Positions 41,311 to 52,613 of a stretch of DNA of 64,000 bases are shown in pieces. The notes beneath the pieces are model-generated. The model was not told the DNA's origin, ran no database searches, and saw only the letters and a program-made list of their open reading frames with translations. The position numbers were made by a program, and so were the translations under genes. The number at the start of each line of letters is the position of its first letter. The first letter of the stretch is position 1. This DNA comes from Dactylis glomerata (Eukaryota > Streptophyta > Magnoliopsida > Poales > Poaceae): assembly GCA_007115705.1 (NCBI GenBank), contig QXEO01000235.1, forward strand, positions 2,398,741 to 2,462,740, written 5' to 3'.

Positions 41311-42537
41311 ATGGCCTCCCTGCAACCACCAGAGCCGCCGCCGGCGGAACCCGCTCCTACCACCTTATTCGCTCTCGGCGACGACCTTCTCCTCGAGATA
41401 CTCCTCCTTCTCCCCTCCCTACCGAGCCTCGTCCGCGCCGCCTTCGCCTGCCGCGCCTTCCTCCAGGTCATCCGCTCGTCCCCGGCCTTCCGCCGTCGCT
41501 TCCGCGCGCTCCACCCGCCCCCGCTCCTCGGCTTCTACTTCGACCCCGACGGCGCCGCCATCCCCGCCTTCGCCCCCCTCCGCCGCCGCTCCGACCCGGA
41601 CCTGAGGGCCGCCGTCCGCCGCGGCGATTTCTTCCTCACCGGCCTCCCCGACGACGACGACGACTTCCCCGGCTGGGTTATAGACGACTGCCACGACGGC
41701 TACCTGATCCTCAACAACTTCAACACACAGCAGGTCGCCGCCTACAACCCCCAAACGCAGGTCCTGGATCTCATCCCCCCGCCGCCGGACGAGCTCTACG
41801 ATGGCTCCCGCGGCTACCACCAATGCTGCGATTTCCACATCCTCTCCCCTGAAGAGGACGACGGGGTGTTCCGCGTAATCTATGCCTGTCATGATGAGTC
41901 GCGGGTTCGCGCTGCGCTCTTCTCCTCGGATACAAGGGTCTGGCAGGTTTTCCCCTGGTCCGAAGCTGTGACGACGCCGCAGTCTGAAGACAACAAGTAC
42001 TGGCTTTCCGTTGGTAAGATCGTCAATGGGTTCGTCTACTGGATACTCGCTGATGAAGCCTGCATGCTCTTGCTCAACACCACCACACTGCAGTTCTCTC
42101 AGATGGATCTGCCGCTCTACTTGAAAGGACAAACTCACATGTATATGGTTGGCAAGACCAAGGATGGAGGGCTCTGTATCGTTGTTGCAATTGGATTCAA
42201 ACTTTATGTTTGGCTCCGGATTATCTGTGACGATGACGGAGTCGAGAAATGGGTGGAAGGCCAGCAGTTTGATTTAGAGGACATTGTTAAGGTGACTGGG
42301 GGTACACTAGAGGAACACCGTGAACTCAAGGTTGTATGTGTTGTTGATGGATATGTCTACTTCTCTACCTTGGAGACCTTTCTGGATGCTCAGGTTCCTT
42401 GCTGGTTCTTTTCTTTAGACCTGGAGACATCCAACTTTCACGTGCTCTTTCAGAAGAGATCTGATGGTCATATACATCCCTACATTATGCCGTGGCCGTC
42501 TTCTTTAGTATGCACCAAAACAAGTCTTCAAAGTTGA
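41311..42537 (+). CDS. F-box protein, single exon (408 aa)
   Basis: ATG 41311 (MASLQPPEPPPAE) is chosen because relics conserve it and upstream in-frame codons have no ATG. Residues about 19-62 form an F-box-like region (LFALGDDLLLEILLLLPSLP, then LVRAAFACRAFLQVIRSSP), which in known proteins binds SKP1 in an SCF ubiquitin ligase. The rest resembles the long beta-rich C-terminal region of grass F-box proteins, with repeated Trp/Tyr/Gly patches, and probably recruits substrate; I recognise no Kelch or LRR repeat. The 5' half is very GC-rich and the 3' half not, the gradient typical of grass genes. No intron is needed. It is the only intact copy of a small decaying cluster. Confidence 0.8.
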   Translation: MASLQPPEPPPAEPAPTTLFALGDDLLLEILLLLPSLPSLVRAAFACRAFLQVIRSSPAFRRRFRALHPPPLLGFYFDPDGAAIPAFAPLRRRSDPDLRAAVRRGDFFLTGLPDDDDDFPGWVIDDCHDGYLILNNFNTQQVAAYNPQTQVLDLIPPPPDELYDGSRGYHQCCDFHILSPEEDDGVFRVIYACHDESRVRAALFSSDTRVWQVFPWSEAVTTPQSEDNKYWLSVGKIVNGFVYWILADEACMLLLNTTTLQFSQMDLPLYLKGQTHMYMVGKTKDGGLCIVVAIGFKLYVWLRIICDDDGVEKWVEGQQFDLEDIVKVTGGTLEEHRELKVVCVVDGYVYFSTLETFLDAQVPCWFFSLDLETSNFHVLFQKRSDGHIHPYIMPWPSSLVCTKTSLQS

Positions 42538-43966
42538 AGGTGCTTGATCAAGTGTAGACAAGGTATCATGGTGTTTTTCCGTTTTTGGGCAGTCAGATAA
42601 TTTTTCAGTTTTCATGTTTTCGAGATGAGAAGAAATAGGTCATTGTTATTGGACCCTAATATTGTGCGGCAGAATACAACTCATCTCAATCAAAAATTGC
42701 CATGTGGCAACGTGGCCAGCTGACAACTGCCACGTGTAGCTCAACTTGCTGCGCGTCCGCCTTAAAACTAACATGCACGGGATATAATTTTCCTTTTTTA
42801 TTTTGCAATTCGAGTAAATAGTTTGATAGTTTTCATGCTTGCTTGTGTTTCTGTTTGGCATATTCACTCCTAAAGGATACCATTAATACTAAGTCTAGTA
42901 GTAGTGCCCTCCGTTTAATCCCTTCAATCGCAATTTTGTTATCGGCAATAGTCTTCAGCTCTATACCACTCACTGCATTTGTGAATATGTTCAGCTATTA
43001 CATTTCACTTCAGTTTTTTAGACAGATACTGATCTTTGTTTGGTACGGTTGACAACTATCCATTTTGGTTATATACTTTTCTTTAGGTTGCCAGTCAGAC
43101 TGTGTTATTAGTAGCTAAATGCTTGTAAGGGCTTCTGCTGATTATTCATATGCACCAGTAGTGTGGTTATCAGCCTAAATGAACCCAAAGAAGTAAGTCC
43201 AGGTTCCTTTGCGAATTGCAAAGAGATTTACTATTCAATGCGATTTGGTAGCTGTAATTTCAGAAGAAGTGTTTGTCTCAACCATTACTGAATTAACGTG
43301 CTCAATTTTACATCTGGGATCTCGTGCAGGATTAATAGCCTGCCCCTGTCGGGATGTCGTATCAACTGCAAGTCTTGGACATGACAGATGGATCAAATAG
43401 GGAGGTCTGAAGGTGTAGCTCAACCGTATCTGTATTTGCATCTCACAGATGTCAAGGAACATCCATCTCTTTTTCCTATCTGTATTTGCTTATGAACTCT
43501 TAGTGGAATATTTATGAAGGCTACAAACCAAGTTTGTGAGGTGTATGTGTACTTTGTTATGAACTCTTGCTCTTGGTGATGTTGGGTAATGGTTTTTTTT
43601 AATGAAACTTGTATTACTCGAAACATCAGGTACAATTTCTGCAGCATATGTTTGATAAGGCTACAGACCTTGTTCATATTATGGGGTCGGTTTCTATCTT
43701 AGTTTTTTTATCATAGTTATTCAAATATGTGATCTTAAAGCTGCCAGCATTTTCAGAAGGTTGCATCTTTACACCTAGTAGAGTAGGAACATGGAATCAG
43801 AGGATGAACTAGTTTCACATAAATTGGTAAATGGCTCAGTCTGCACACAACACTAATAGGAGTAGATACGCGTGACCAAATTCAGTATAGTTTTCCCCGA
43901 GAAGTTTGGAGGTTTTGTTCACGGTATTAATCATTTGTCATTTGTACAATCGCTTTCATTCCAGTT
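42538..43966. other. Intergenic region between convergent F-box and bHLH genes
   Basis: It holds the 3' ends of both genes. AT-rich, with GCCACGTG-containing sequence near 42729 and no coding region I can support. Nothing recognisable as a transposon was seen. Confidence 0.4.
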
Positions 43967-45235
43967 TCAGTTGAAACTTCTGAGAGCTATCGTAAGGTTC
44001 TTCACGAGCTCAGCTGCAGACGAAAAACCCTCTTCGATCTGCAGTAAATTGAAACAGTTCAATCTTCTACTACGCGAATTACTGAGGTATAACTGTTAAC
44101 CGCTGTTTATTTTCTTGCAAGTTATAAGCAAAGTAACTTGCCTTTGCCGTGATGGTGATGTTGAGGCAGGAATCGGTGAACGGCACGACGTTGGTGTTTA
44201 TGATGGAGAGGCCCTGGTTCTCGAGCTCGGACAGGACCAGCACCAGCACACCTCTCCTCTCCTTGCAGCAGATTTTCAGGAGCACCGTGTTCCCCTGGAT
44301 GCTGGCCTCGACAGCTGGGCTGGAGTACTGGCCATCGCCGTCACCGGTGCCGCTCCCGCTGGGGCCGGCGGCGTCACTGTCGGCTGCGGATATGGAGCAT
44401 TTGCTCTCGAAGACGGTGGACTCCGACGCCCTTCGCGCACCCTGCTCCTCCAGGGCCTTCACCTTCTCCTCCAGCTGCTTCACGTACTCGATGGTGCCTC
44501 CCAACAGAGAGATTTTGTCTGTCTGAAAACATCGGGGAATGTTCAGCCGGTACCTGGTCTCCGTTCACACAACCGCAGCCATGTTGTCAATGTCACGCAC
44601 CTTCTTGAGCCCGGGGACGATGGTGGCCAAGGACACGAACTGCTGCTGCAGCTTCTCCCGCCGCTTGCGCTCCGCGATGACATGCTCCTGCGCGTTCCCC
44701 GGCGCCCTGCTCCGCCTCTCCGGCTCCTGCAGCTGCATCGTCACTTCAATGCCGTCCGGCTGCCAGGCACCTCCGGAGAAGTTCAGCGTGCTAGCCTGGC
44801 CGGCACCGAAGGAGAGAAACTTCGATGACTGCAGCGGCGGCGGGGGTGACGGCTGTCCATGCTCGCTCTTCACCGTCGCCGCTCCGAACTGCAGGTTGGG
44901 CAATGATGACGAGCCCCCAAAGGTCGGGAAGTTGGAGCTGCGAGATGGAGGAAACGACGGGGCTGCCATTGGAGGCGTGTAGTACTGCTCCTGATGGTCG
45001 GGTAGCGGCGGCTCTGCGAAATGCTGCTCCATGCCAGGTACCTGCCTCCCTTCTTGCTGGTACATGTAATCAAGCTCTTCTTGTTCCTGAAATGGGTATT
45101 GTAGAATTGTACATACACGAAGAGCAAGACAATGAATACAACCGATGCATATAAAGTTATAAACTTTCAGAGGTCACAAGGACAAGGAATTAATGTGCTT
45201 ACCGTCGGCGTTAGCCATTGGTTTGGTTGCTCCAT
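43967..45235 (-). CDS. bHLH transcription factor with C-terminal ACT-like domain, four exons (323 aa)
   Basis: I propose exons 45235-45203, 45086-44601, 44522-44142 and 44038-43967, all phase 0 (33+486+381+72 nt). Exon 1 encodes MEQPNQWLTPT. Exon 2 encodes a Pro/Ser-rich region and the basic region plus helix 1 (QEHVIAERKRREKLQQQF; H146, E150, R154 are the E-box contact residues). Exon 3 encodes helix 2 (TDKISLLGGTIEYVKQLEEK), a Ser/Gly linker and an ACT-like fold (NTVLLKICCKERRGVLVLVL, GLSIINTNVVPF). Exon 4 encodes IEEGFSSAAELVKNLTIALR. It probably binds G-box/E-box DNA as a dimer in the nucleus, and resembles the plant bHLH18/19/20/25-NAI1 group. The last intron (44039-44141) appears to use a GC donor (AAAG|GCAAGT). 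Confidence 0.85.
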
Positions 45236-45391
45236 CACTGTACACACACGAAGAGCAAGACAGTGAGTAGGATGATGGAAACACCAAGCTAGAGAAGTAG
45301 AATTTCTGGCCAAGACATACCTGCGCTAGGTTGTTTTTCTTCTGTTCTCTTCTCGGCTGCTCTTTTTCTTGACTTTCCTGTCGTGCTTACA

Positions 45392-45399
45392 TATATATA
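45392..45399 (-). promoter_or_regulatory. TATA box of the bHLH gene
   Basis: The minus strand reads CGCTATATATATGTAAG, with TATATATA 157 bp upstream of ATG 45235. This predicts a leader of about 120-130 nt. Confidence 0.55.
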
Positions 45400-47617
45400 G
45401 CGGTGTGAACTTCCGGCTGTTGCTGTTCAGAAGAAGGCGTTCACGTGCCCCATGCATTCGCAGATAAGGTCAAGGTACTTGCACGTTTGGCTTCCGCACA
45501 CACCGTACGCGTTTCGTTTTTTGTTTTCAACGCTTTTTCCTTCCTTCCAGAGTATGGCCTACTCTTATGTTGACATCACAGCTACGATCTCCGAAGATCT
45601 CATGCTATCTTTATTCCACTCAACGATTTGTGATCCGAGAAGACCAGGTTCTAAACAACCCTATCGCATACCTCAACAAGACCTGTCTGAAGATTCAGTA
45701 GGTTCGATGACAGTGACGCCTAGACAGAAAGCGTGCCTGCATGGTCGCCTGACGAAGTCTGTTTCACTCGAAAGTACGGCAGTTTGCAAGTTGGAACCAA
45801 GTCAAGCAGTTCTTACATGCATGGATTGGTGGTTCTACTGAACCCCGTACGTACGTGTGTACAATATTCTCGAAGGATGTGCTCGTCTGATGATAGACAG
45901 ACCTTGTGATGATGTATGTGCAAAGTAGGTTGAAGCGACGGCGACGTTTCTGGAAGGATGTGTGTACGTAGTTGTTGAGTTGGAGGTAAGTACAATTCTA
46001 TGGACTCCACTAGTGCGCATACCAATACCGTATCCTTTTCTTTGCAATTGTTTAGGAGATCCACGCGATATTGGCGCTGTATTCTTTATAATGGAACTGC
46101 AAGCTTGCAGATTACAGTAGCAAATGGACCTCCCAAGAATGGGACTTCAAATCAAAGTGCAAACACAAGACAACTGTTCCAGACCAACTGGCTGGAAAGT
46201 CCAAAATCTGAAGAGGCGAAGGAAGAGGACAGATGAGTAGTAGTTGTCCTGTCTTGGTCCCATTAACGAGGTTAAGGTGTTAAGCTACTACTGTAGATTA
46301 AATATCACATTGTTGCGCAACTTGGAATACAATGCGGTTTGATCCACATGCAAAAGCCCAGCAAATATGATCCAGGTGCCATGTCAGGTGAGGCAACAAA
46401 ATTGATGTATGGGAGTGGGTAGCTCACCTTGTAAATATTTTCATCTGCATGCTTACATTCTGGCGGTGCAACTTTTAAAAGCGGTGTTCTTTTCTTTGTT
46501 CATTCAGGTGCCATTATTATCAGTTGCATTATCTTCATATTCAACCCGCTTGTGTTGAAACTCGACAATCGCAGTGAATCGAAACAAACTTGACAGACAT
46601 ATGTTACTTACGAACTTACATCATGCCGCTCTTAATATTGCTCGCTATGAAGCATACTGCATTACCATTTGCATTAGAAACTTGAAATTTAAGCTTTGGT
46701 GGCACCTTTCGGCGGGCTAACGTTGCTGCCAGGAGCAACTTGGCTGCACTTCAGATTACGATGTAAAACTTTCCTAGATTTATTAGTACATTCACGTAAT
46801 TATATATTGCTTATAAACCAAAACCACATGGCCTTATCACTAATTAGACATGCAGTTGACTACATTTATAGACTAACATGGCCAACTTGATCAACAACAC
46901 AACCTAAAACCTGCCATCTCTGTAGTACACCCTCATTAATTCTTCTAGGCCTTTTTAGATGTCCAGTACACCAGTGGATTGCCAGCATCAACAAATTACT
47001 CCACTAGACAACTTGAATCAGTTATCCAAACTACAACCACATGCAAGTGCTATGATTAAGTGCCTTTTCAGCTTAATTAGATGATCAGTTATCAAACTTT
47101 GAGAGGTTTTCGTGTTTGAGAAATCATGCTTGCGTCAACTTGCGCTACTAAGCACCTACGGCTGGCAGGACCATCTCGTTGGCACATTGCATTCGGATCT
47201 TACCTGATTTTTATTGTGAAATGTACAACTAAACCAAATGGCTCAAATGGAAGTAAACAATCGAGAAGACTAATCTTTAGAGCTGTCAGGATATATCTAG
47301 TTGAATCTCAGAAAGGAGACTGTTATCACAAAAATATAAAAATAGGACCTCCGAGTTTACAATTAGATTTACTCTCCAGCGAAGGAATCAAAGGGCCTCC
47401 CCTTGCCATTTGTTGAATCATGCAACTTGTTCCACTGGAACGTTTTTCTGTCCGTCAACATGGCAAAATGATACAGCAAAGCAAGATGGTGTCTCAACAC
47501 TAGGTCCTTGTTTCCTCCGATTAATCTGAATGTAAGTACAACACAAAATACCTTTAATTTACACTGCGTAATATTTCCAGCATGTCTATTTCTATACCGT
47601 ATTGTGCTTTTAGTGTT
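45400..47617. other. Intergenic region upstream of the bHLH gene
   Basis: About 2.2 kb of mostly AT-rich sequence. Short open frames (for example 45452-45841 and 46000-46236 on the plus strand) have no recognisable domain or biased composition, and I do not call them genes. The part next to the bHLH TATA box should hold its proximal promoter. Confidence 0.4.
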
Positions 47618-47759
47618 GATGCTACGGAAGACAGTTATAAAACGTTTTAGGGTTTCGTGGGGGCAATGCCTCTCCACGTCTCTTCTATTTATATACTTGG
47701 TAATAATACATGTACAATACAACGTATGATACGTATGGTAGAACGACTCATCTAATACA
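47618..47759 (-). repeat. 3' LTR of copia relic K (approximate end)
   Basis: On the minus strand TGTATTAGATGAGTCG begins at 47759 right after a PPT-like AGATTGAGGGG. A TATA box (AGTATATAAATAGAAG, about 47683-47698) follows. The end at CATCAACA (47618) is a guess from the CA rule; the LTR may be longer. Confidence 0.5.
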
Positions 47760-47775
47760 CCCCTCAATCTAAAGT

Positions 47776-49711
47776 ACTATTACATACAAGGTTTAGATTG
47801 GACTTGAATCGGTCTAACATCTGCCGTGTGGCTGGTTTAGTAAACACATCAGCCAACTAATCACTAGAAGAGATAAACTTCACCTGCAAGGCTCCTTCAG
47901 CAATACGCTCGCGCACAAAGTGAAAGTCTATCTCTATGTGCTTCGTTCGAGCATAGAAAACAGGATTCGCCGTCAGATAGGTAGCCCCTAAGTTGTCACA
48001 CCAGAGAACAGGCACACGCTACTGTGTGACTCCAAGTTCTTTAAGCAAAGAACTGATCCACATTGCTTCAGCTGCTCCATTAGCAAGTGCTTTGTACTCT
48101 GCCTCGCTACTGGATCTCGAGACAGTGGGTTGCTTCTTTGAACTCCAAGATACTAAGTTCGGACCCACAAAGGCTGCATATCCTCCTGTAGAGCGCCGAT
48201 CATCAACACATCTGGCCCAGTCTGCATCAGTGAAGATACTGATGTCCAGCAGTGAAGACCTACGGAAATGTAAGCCAATGTCTATAGTGCCCTTCACATA
48301 CCATAATATACGCTTGACCGCTTCCTAGTGCACCTCAGTAGGCCGGGAGAGAAACTGACACACTTTGTTCACTGCAAAGGAAATATCTGGGCGTATGTGA
48401 GTCAAATACTGCAAGCTGCCCACCACGCTGCGATACCGAGAGGAATCCTCAGGACCCAACAATGTTCCAGTGTCTCATGCAAGACGCGTAGAGGGAACCA
48501 GTGGAGTAGGAGTAGGATTGCAATTCTCCATATTAACACAAAGTAGAAGATCTAGCACATACTTGCGCTGGGTGAGTGTCATGCCCCCAGAACTGTAAGA
48601 CGCTTCGAGTCCAAAAAAGTACTCCAATGGACCAAGATCCTTGATGGGAAAAGTGTATGACAAGGACCGAACAAGTCGGTCAACAGCAGCGGGAGTAGAC
48701 CCGGCAATAACAATATCATCGATATAGACCAACATAAAGATCTGAACAACATCATGCTGGAAAATGAAGAGAGATGTATCCGCCTTGGAAGGAACAATAC
48801 TAAGCTGAGAGAGACGATCACTGAGCTGCGCATACCATGCGCGAGGGGACTTCTTTAGGCCATTAAGAGAGCGCTGCAACTTGCAAACATGGGACGGATA
48901 CTAGGGGTCTTCAAAACCGGGCGACTGCTGCATGTAGACATCCTCAAACAAAAAACCATGGAGAAATGCATTACTCATGTCAACCTGACAGAGCGCCCAC
49001 CCACGGGAGACAGCAATGGAGAGAACCAGTCGAATGGTAGCAGACTTCACAACCGGACTAAAGGTGTCATCATAGTCAATACCTTGCTGCTGGGTGAAGC
49101 CACGAGCAACGAGATGAGCCTTGTGCTTATCAATGGAACCATCCAAACAATGCTTGGTTTTATAAATCCACTTGCTGCCAACAATATTTGTGCCAGGTGG
49201 ACGAGGAACCAGGGTCCACGTATTTGTCTGAGAGCAAGCCGAAAACTCATCAGACATCGTATTGCGCCAGGCAAGTTCGCGAAGGACATCATGATGAGAC
49301 ACCGGAGCAGCGAAGAGGGCACACCATTGAGAATTGTACCGAGCGGTACCATCGGTGTATTTCTTCTCGCGACGAGTATTATCCCAGAGGTGAGTGACCA
49401 TGCCATGACTGGGAGGAGCAGTAGCCGGAGGAGTCGTGCCTGGAGTAGGAGAATTACCAGCAGGAGGCGACACGGGCTGCTCGGGCATGTTGTGCACATG
49501 CGAATGAGAGACAGGCGGCGCTGGGGCACCACGGGCTACCGTGGCAGGAGAAACCTCTAAGTCGGCTATCGCTGGCACTGTCGCGACAGGAGAAACCGCC
49601 AGATCGGCTGCCGCGGCAGGCGCGGGCGGAGCGGCAGCATGCGGGACCTGCACAGGTGTAACATCATCGCCTAACAGAGGCGGGTTAGTGGACAGGTAAG
49701 ATAAGTCATAT
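47776..49711 (-). pseudogene. Ty1/copia retrotransposon K: RT and RNase H relic
   Basis: On the minus strand the frame shows the copia RT (SKWIYKTKHCLDGSIDKHKA, GFTQQQGIDYDDTFSPV, AFLHG, catalytic YIDD in LVYIDDIVIAGS, YFFGLE) and RNase H (TDADWARCVDDRRSTGGYA, SSSEAEYKALANGAAEAMW), then HIEIDFHFVRERI. Stops lie at 48901-48903, 48475-48477, about 48327 and just after GVTQ at about 48019. Integrase and gag are absent because element I truncates the copy at 49712. It is an inactive relic. Confidence 0.88.
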
Positions 49712-50046
49712 TGACAAGGGCTAACTCGACAAATGTCCTAGATGAAGGACTTAGGATCGGGGAGATAGGGCGTCGGATGAACTCGAAGGTAAAATCAGTC
49801 AAACAAGGTGTCTACCGAAAGTAAACGTGGGTGTGGAACCTGGCTTTCTTTCAATCTGTCCCTCACCATCCCCTCCTGGCCCCTATATATAGGTGGCCAG
49901 GTCTCAGGGATCGGGAGGGATCCGATACAGATTACAATATCGACATACGATATGAACTCGTATTTCGACTAACGTTACAATTGGGCCTAGCTTAACGGGC
50001 CTCAGGGGTACTCAACTGTCGGGCTCTATTATCTATACCCTTGTCA
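49712..50046 (-). repeat. 3' LTR of I (335 bp)
   Basis: The plus strand reads TGACAAGGGCTAACTCGAC...CCCTTGTCA, closely matching 5785-6120. GTAGCCCCCGAGATT (PPT complement) follows at 50047. A TATATATAGG motif lies near 49885. Confidence 0.9.
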
Positions 50047-51225
50047 GTAGCCCCCGAGATTCTACTAGAATTGCAGATTCGGGTTGAATCTCAGATCTTC
50101 AAATCTTCGACTTGATCAATACTTCTTCTTCATATCCTCAAATCTTCCACTTGGTCTTTCGACTTATCTTTTTATTATAAAGTCTCGCAAGGGGTTTTGA
50201 TGAACAAGCCTGACAACTCTGACGGATCAAGATGCAAGTTAACTGCCGGAACAGATACTTGTCATCTACTTCAAATTCAATCTCCTTGGACTTGAATTGG
50301 GAAAACTGGTCAAACCCATTCTTCTGCCGCATTTAGGACTTACAAAGAATGAATCCCAGTGGTTCTCAGGGTACCCAGTGCGTCCACCAGGATTTTCTTC
50401 GCGTCGTAGACATGGATAAGCACCAGCAGAGCGCATCCATGTGCATATACTGGGCCACACAGGACGGATCCCGGGGTCTTACCTTCGTGATATATTTCAA
50501 CCACGGCATTCAAGTTTTGTCGCGATGACGCAACTCGAGAATCATATGTCGCAACCTTGTTTGACTATTTCAATGTGCAAAATATTCGGGTTATTCAACC
50601 TTGATTAATAAAAACTCCCTCCCGATGGGAGTGATGACGCTTCCCAAATCTTCTTTCGTCTTTTGTGTGGGCTCCATTACTCAGAAAAAACATCGTCGGG
50701 TGCGCGCCCAGCGCTCCCGATGGGAGTAGCCCCCGAGGCTATAGTCGAAAAATCTTATTTCGAGTAGAGGCTCAAAGACATTATGCCTACTTTCATCTTA
50801 TCAGATCGTAGCTTCACTTTAATAATATCGTCGGGTGCGCGCTCAGCGCTCCTGATGGTAGTAGCCCCCGAGGCTATAGTCGAATATTTTCGGGTATAGA
50901 CTCAATGAATGAGTTTTTCTTCTTTGATCTCGTTGTTTCTTTCCACCAATGTTTCGTCGACTTCCTTTGTCATCATTAGTACTCAGATATGGCACATCAG
51001 ACATTTTCTGAATATGCTCCCTAGCAGTGTCCACCACTGTCATAGCCCTTACTTCCCGTTACTCGAATGTTCGTGACGTCATTAATACAATTAATTCGTT
51101 CGTAATTGTGATTTGTCGCTGACCGTTATCCATGGGCAGCGCGGTAATTTTGCAATATCCCTGCCCATTAGTGGGCTGCCGTTTCCGCTCCTTACGCCCC
51201 GTCTCATCCCACGTTCCTTCCTCAG
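50047..51225 (-). other. I 3' non-coding region: PPT and three PPT-like hairpin repeats
   Basis: CTCCCGATGGGAG or its variant lies at about 50619, 50715 and 50847, the last two followed by AGTAGCCCCCGAGGC. Much of the stretch is colinear with B 6121-7050. No coding sequence is supported. Confidence 0.65.
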
Positions 51226-51230
51226 GAAGC

Positions 51231-51238
51231 TATATAAG
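51231..51238 (+). promoter_or_regulatory. TATA box of I's antisense gene
   Basis: AAGCTATATAAGGGGGAG contains TATATAAG, 123 bp upstream of ATG 51354. It is not the promoter found in A and B. Confidence 0.65.
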
Positions 51239-51353
51239 GGGGAGAGTGGGGAATTTTACTGTTTACCAGCTTCCTCGCTTTTGTCGCCGCCGCCATTGTT
51301 GCTAACCTTGCGCCCCTCTGAGCTCCTGCATAGCCCCCGAGCGCAACCCATAG

Positions 51354-52613
51354 ATGCGCGTCAAGACTTGTGCGCAGAAGAACAAGATGGGCAAGAGCAT
51401 CACCGCGAACTCCGCGACCAGCTGGGTGCCTTCTGATTTCAAGCAGAAGGATCTGGAAAAGGCCCAAGCCGATGGCCTCATCTCCGTCGATGACCAGGTC
51501 ATCTTCCCAATCACCGATCGCATCCCCAAGCCCCAGAGCGGCTTCCGGGTGATGTTTCTCGCCTTTCTCTTACGCGGTCTTTCTTTCCCAGCCCACGAGT
51601 TCCTTCATAGGCTGCTTTTTGTGTACGGTGTGCAGCTTCACCAGCTCACACCAAACTCAATCCTTCATATTGCTTGTTTTATCACCCTCTGCGAATCATT
51701 TCTGGGGATCGAACCCCACTTTCTTCTCTGGAAATTCCTCTTTCGGCTCCGCCCCAGTGTCGCTTTATCAAAAAAGCCTGAACTGGGCGGAGCTGTTGTT
51801 TCTATTCTTGCTGAATCTCAGTACTTAGAGTTTTCCATGGCTGCCTCAGTACAAGGTTGGAGGAAAAAATAGTTTTATATCAAAGATCGGAAAGTTTCTT
51901 CCTCTGACCAGTATGGCATTGCCCCTTTTGATGCCTCCAAAGAAGTGAAGAAATTGGCCTCGTGGGATTCGCCTCCCACGGAAGCTGAGATGGATGAAAT
52001 CAAACCACTTCTAGCTCGCATCCAAGAGCTGAAGAGCGGTAAAGAAGGTGCGCTATCGGGTACTCAGCTTATGGCATTTTTCTTGCAACGCCGAGTTCAA
52101 CCTCTGCAGCATCGTCTTTCCAAACTGTGGACATTTTCTGGCTTGGGAGATTCTTCTCGAGTATCTGAAGATCTTATGGAGAAGAAGGACCACGACAAGC
52201 GAGTGAGAGCTCTTACTACTCTCACTAAAGATCATGAAATTGCGGACTTGGCTGCTAGATACTTCGACTCCAAGCACCCCTTGCCTGCGGTATGCTTGCT
52301 ATCTTTATTCACCTTCTTTGACCTTATCATTGTTTTTCTTGTAACCCTCGGCTTGTTTTCCTTTTAGGATCACCAATTTCTTGTTTCTCGCCCTCCTCTT
52401 CCAGAGGGATGAGCCCTTCAGGATGTGCCCGTTTCTGCTGCCTCCGAAGCCCCCGAGGCTGAGGACAGCCAAGAAGGAGACGAAGCCAAAGATTCTTTGG
52501 AAGGGACCAGCTCGACTACATCGCCTCCTCCTGCACTTTCCAAAGACCTTGGTCTTGATAAGAAGAAGAAGCGTGTGATGGGGTGGTGGCGCGGTGATGA
52601 TAGTATGAAAGAT
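51354..52613 (+). pseudogene. Antisense gene of I: 'putative gypsy type transposon' family protein, with intron, broken
   Basis: ATG 51354 (MRVKTCAQKNKMGKS) opens a frame with the hallmark FPAHEFLHRLLFVYGVQLHQ, LTPNSILHIACFITLCESFL and GIEPHFLLWKFLF, typical of the grass family catalogued as Transposase_28 / putative gypsy type transposon (PF04195), despite no known transposase activity. TAG at about 51870 (probably Trp TGG) interrupts it, and the frame continues (YGIAPFDASKEVKKLASWDS). A likely intron runs 52290-52367 (CTGCG|GTATGC...CTTTTAG|GATC, 78 nt, phase 0). The next exon has TGA at 52408-52410, then an acidic Ser/Thr-rich tail and KKKKR. H cuts it at 52613. The intron is in the antisense direction, so it can be spliced only from an antisense transcript. 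Confidence 0.75.

Larger units (their letters stand above)
49712..52613 (-). mobile_element. Element I: 3' part of an A/B-family Tat-type element, interrupted by H
   Basis: Its 3' LTR (49712-50046), PPT and PPT-like repeats match B. In place of the AT-hook/B3 gene it carries an intron-containing antisense gene of another family. H cuts it at about 52613; gag-pol would lie to the right, outside the window. I entered copia relic K. Confidence 0.82.

Noticed and set aside
45452..46236. Short plus-strand frames upstream of the bHLH gene
   Set aside because: No domain, no splice-supported extension, and composition like neighbouring non-coding DNA.
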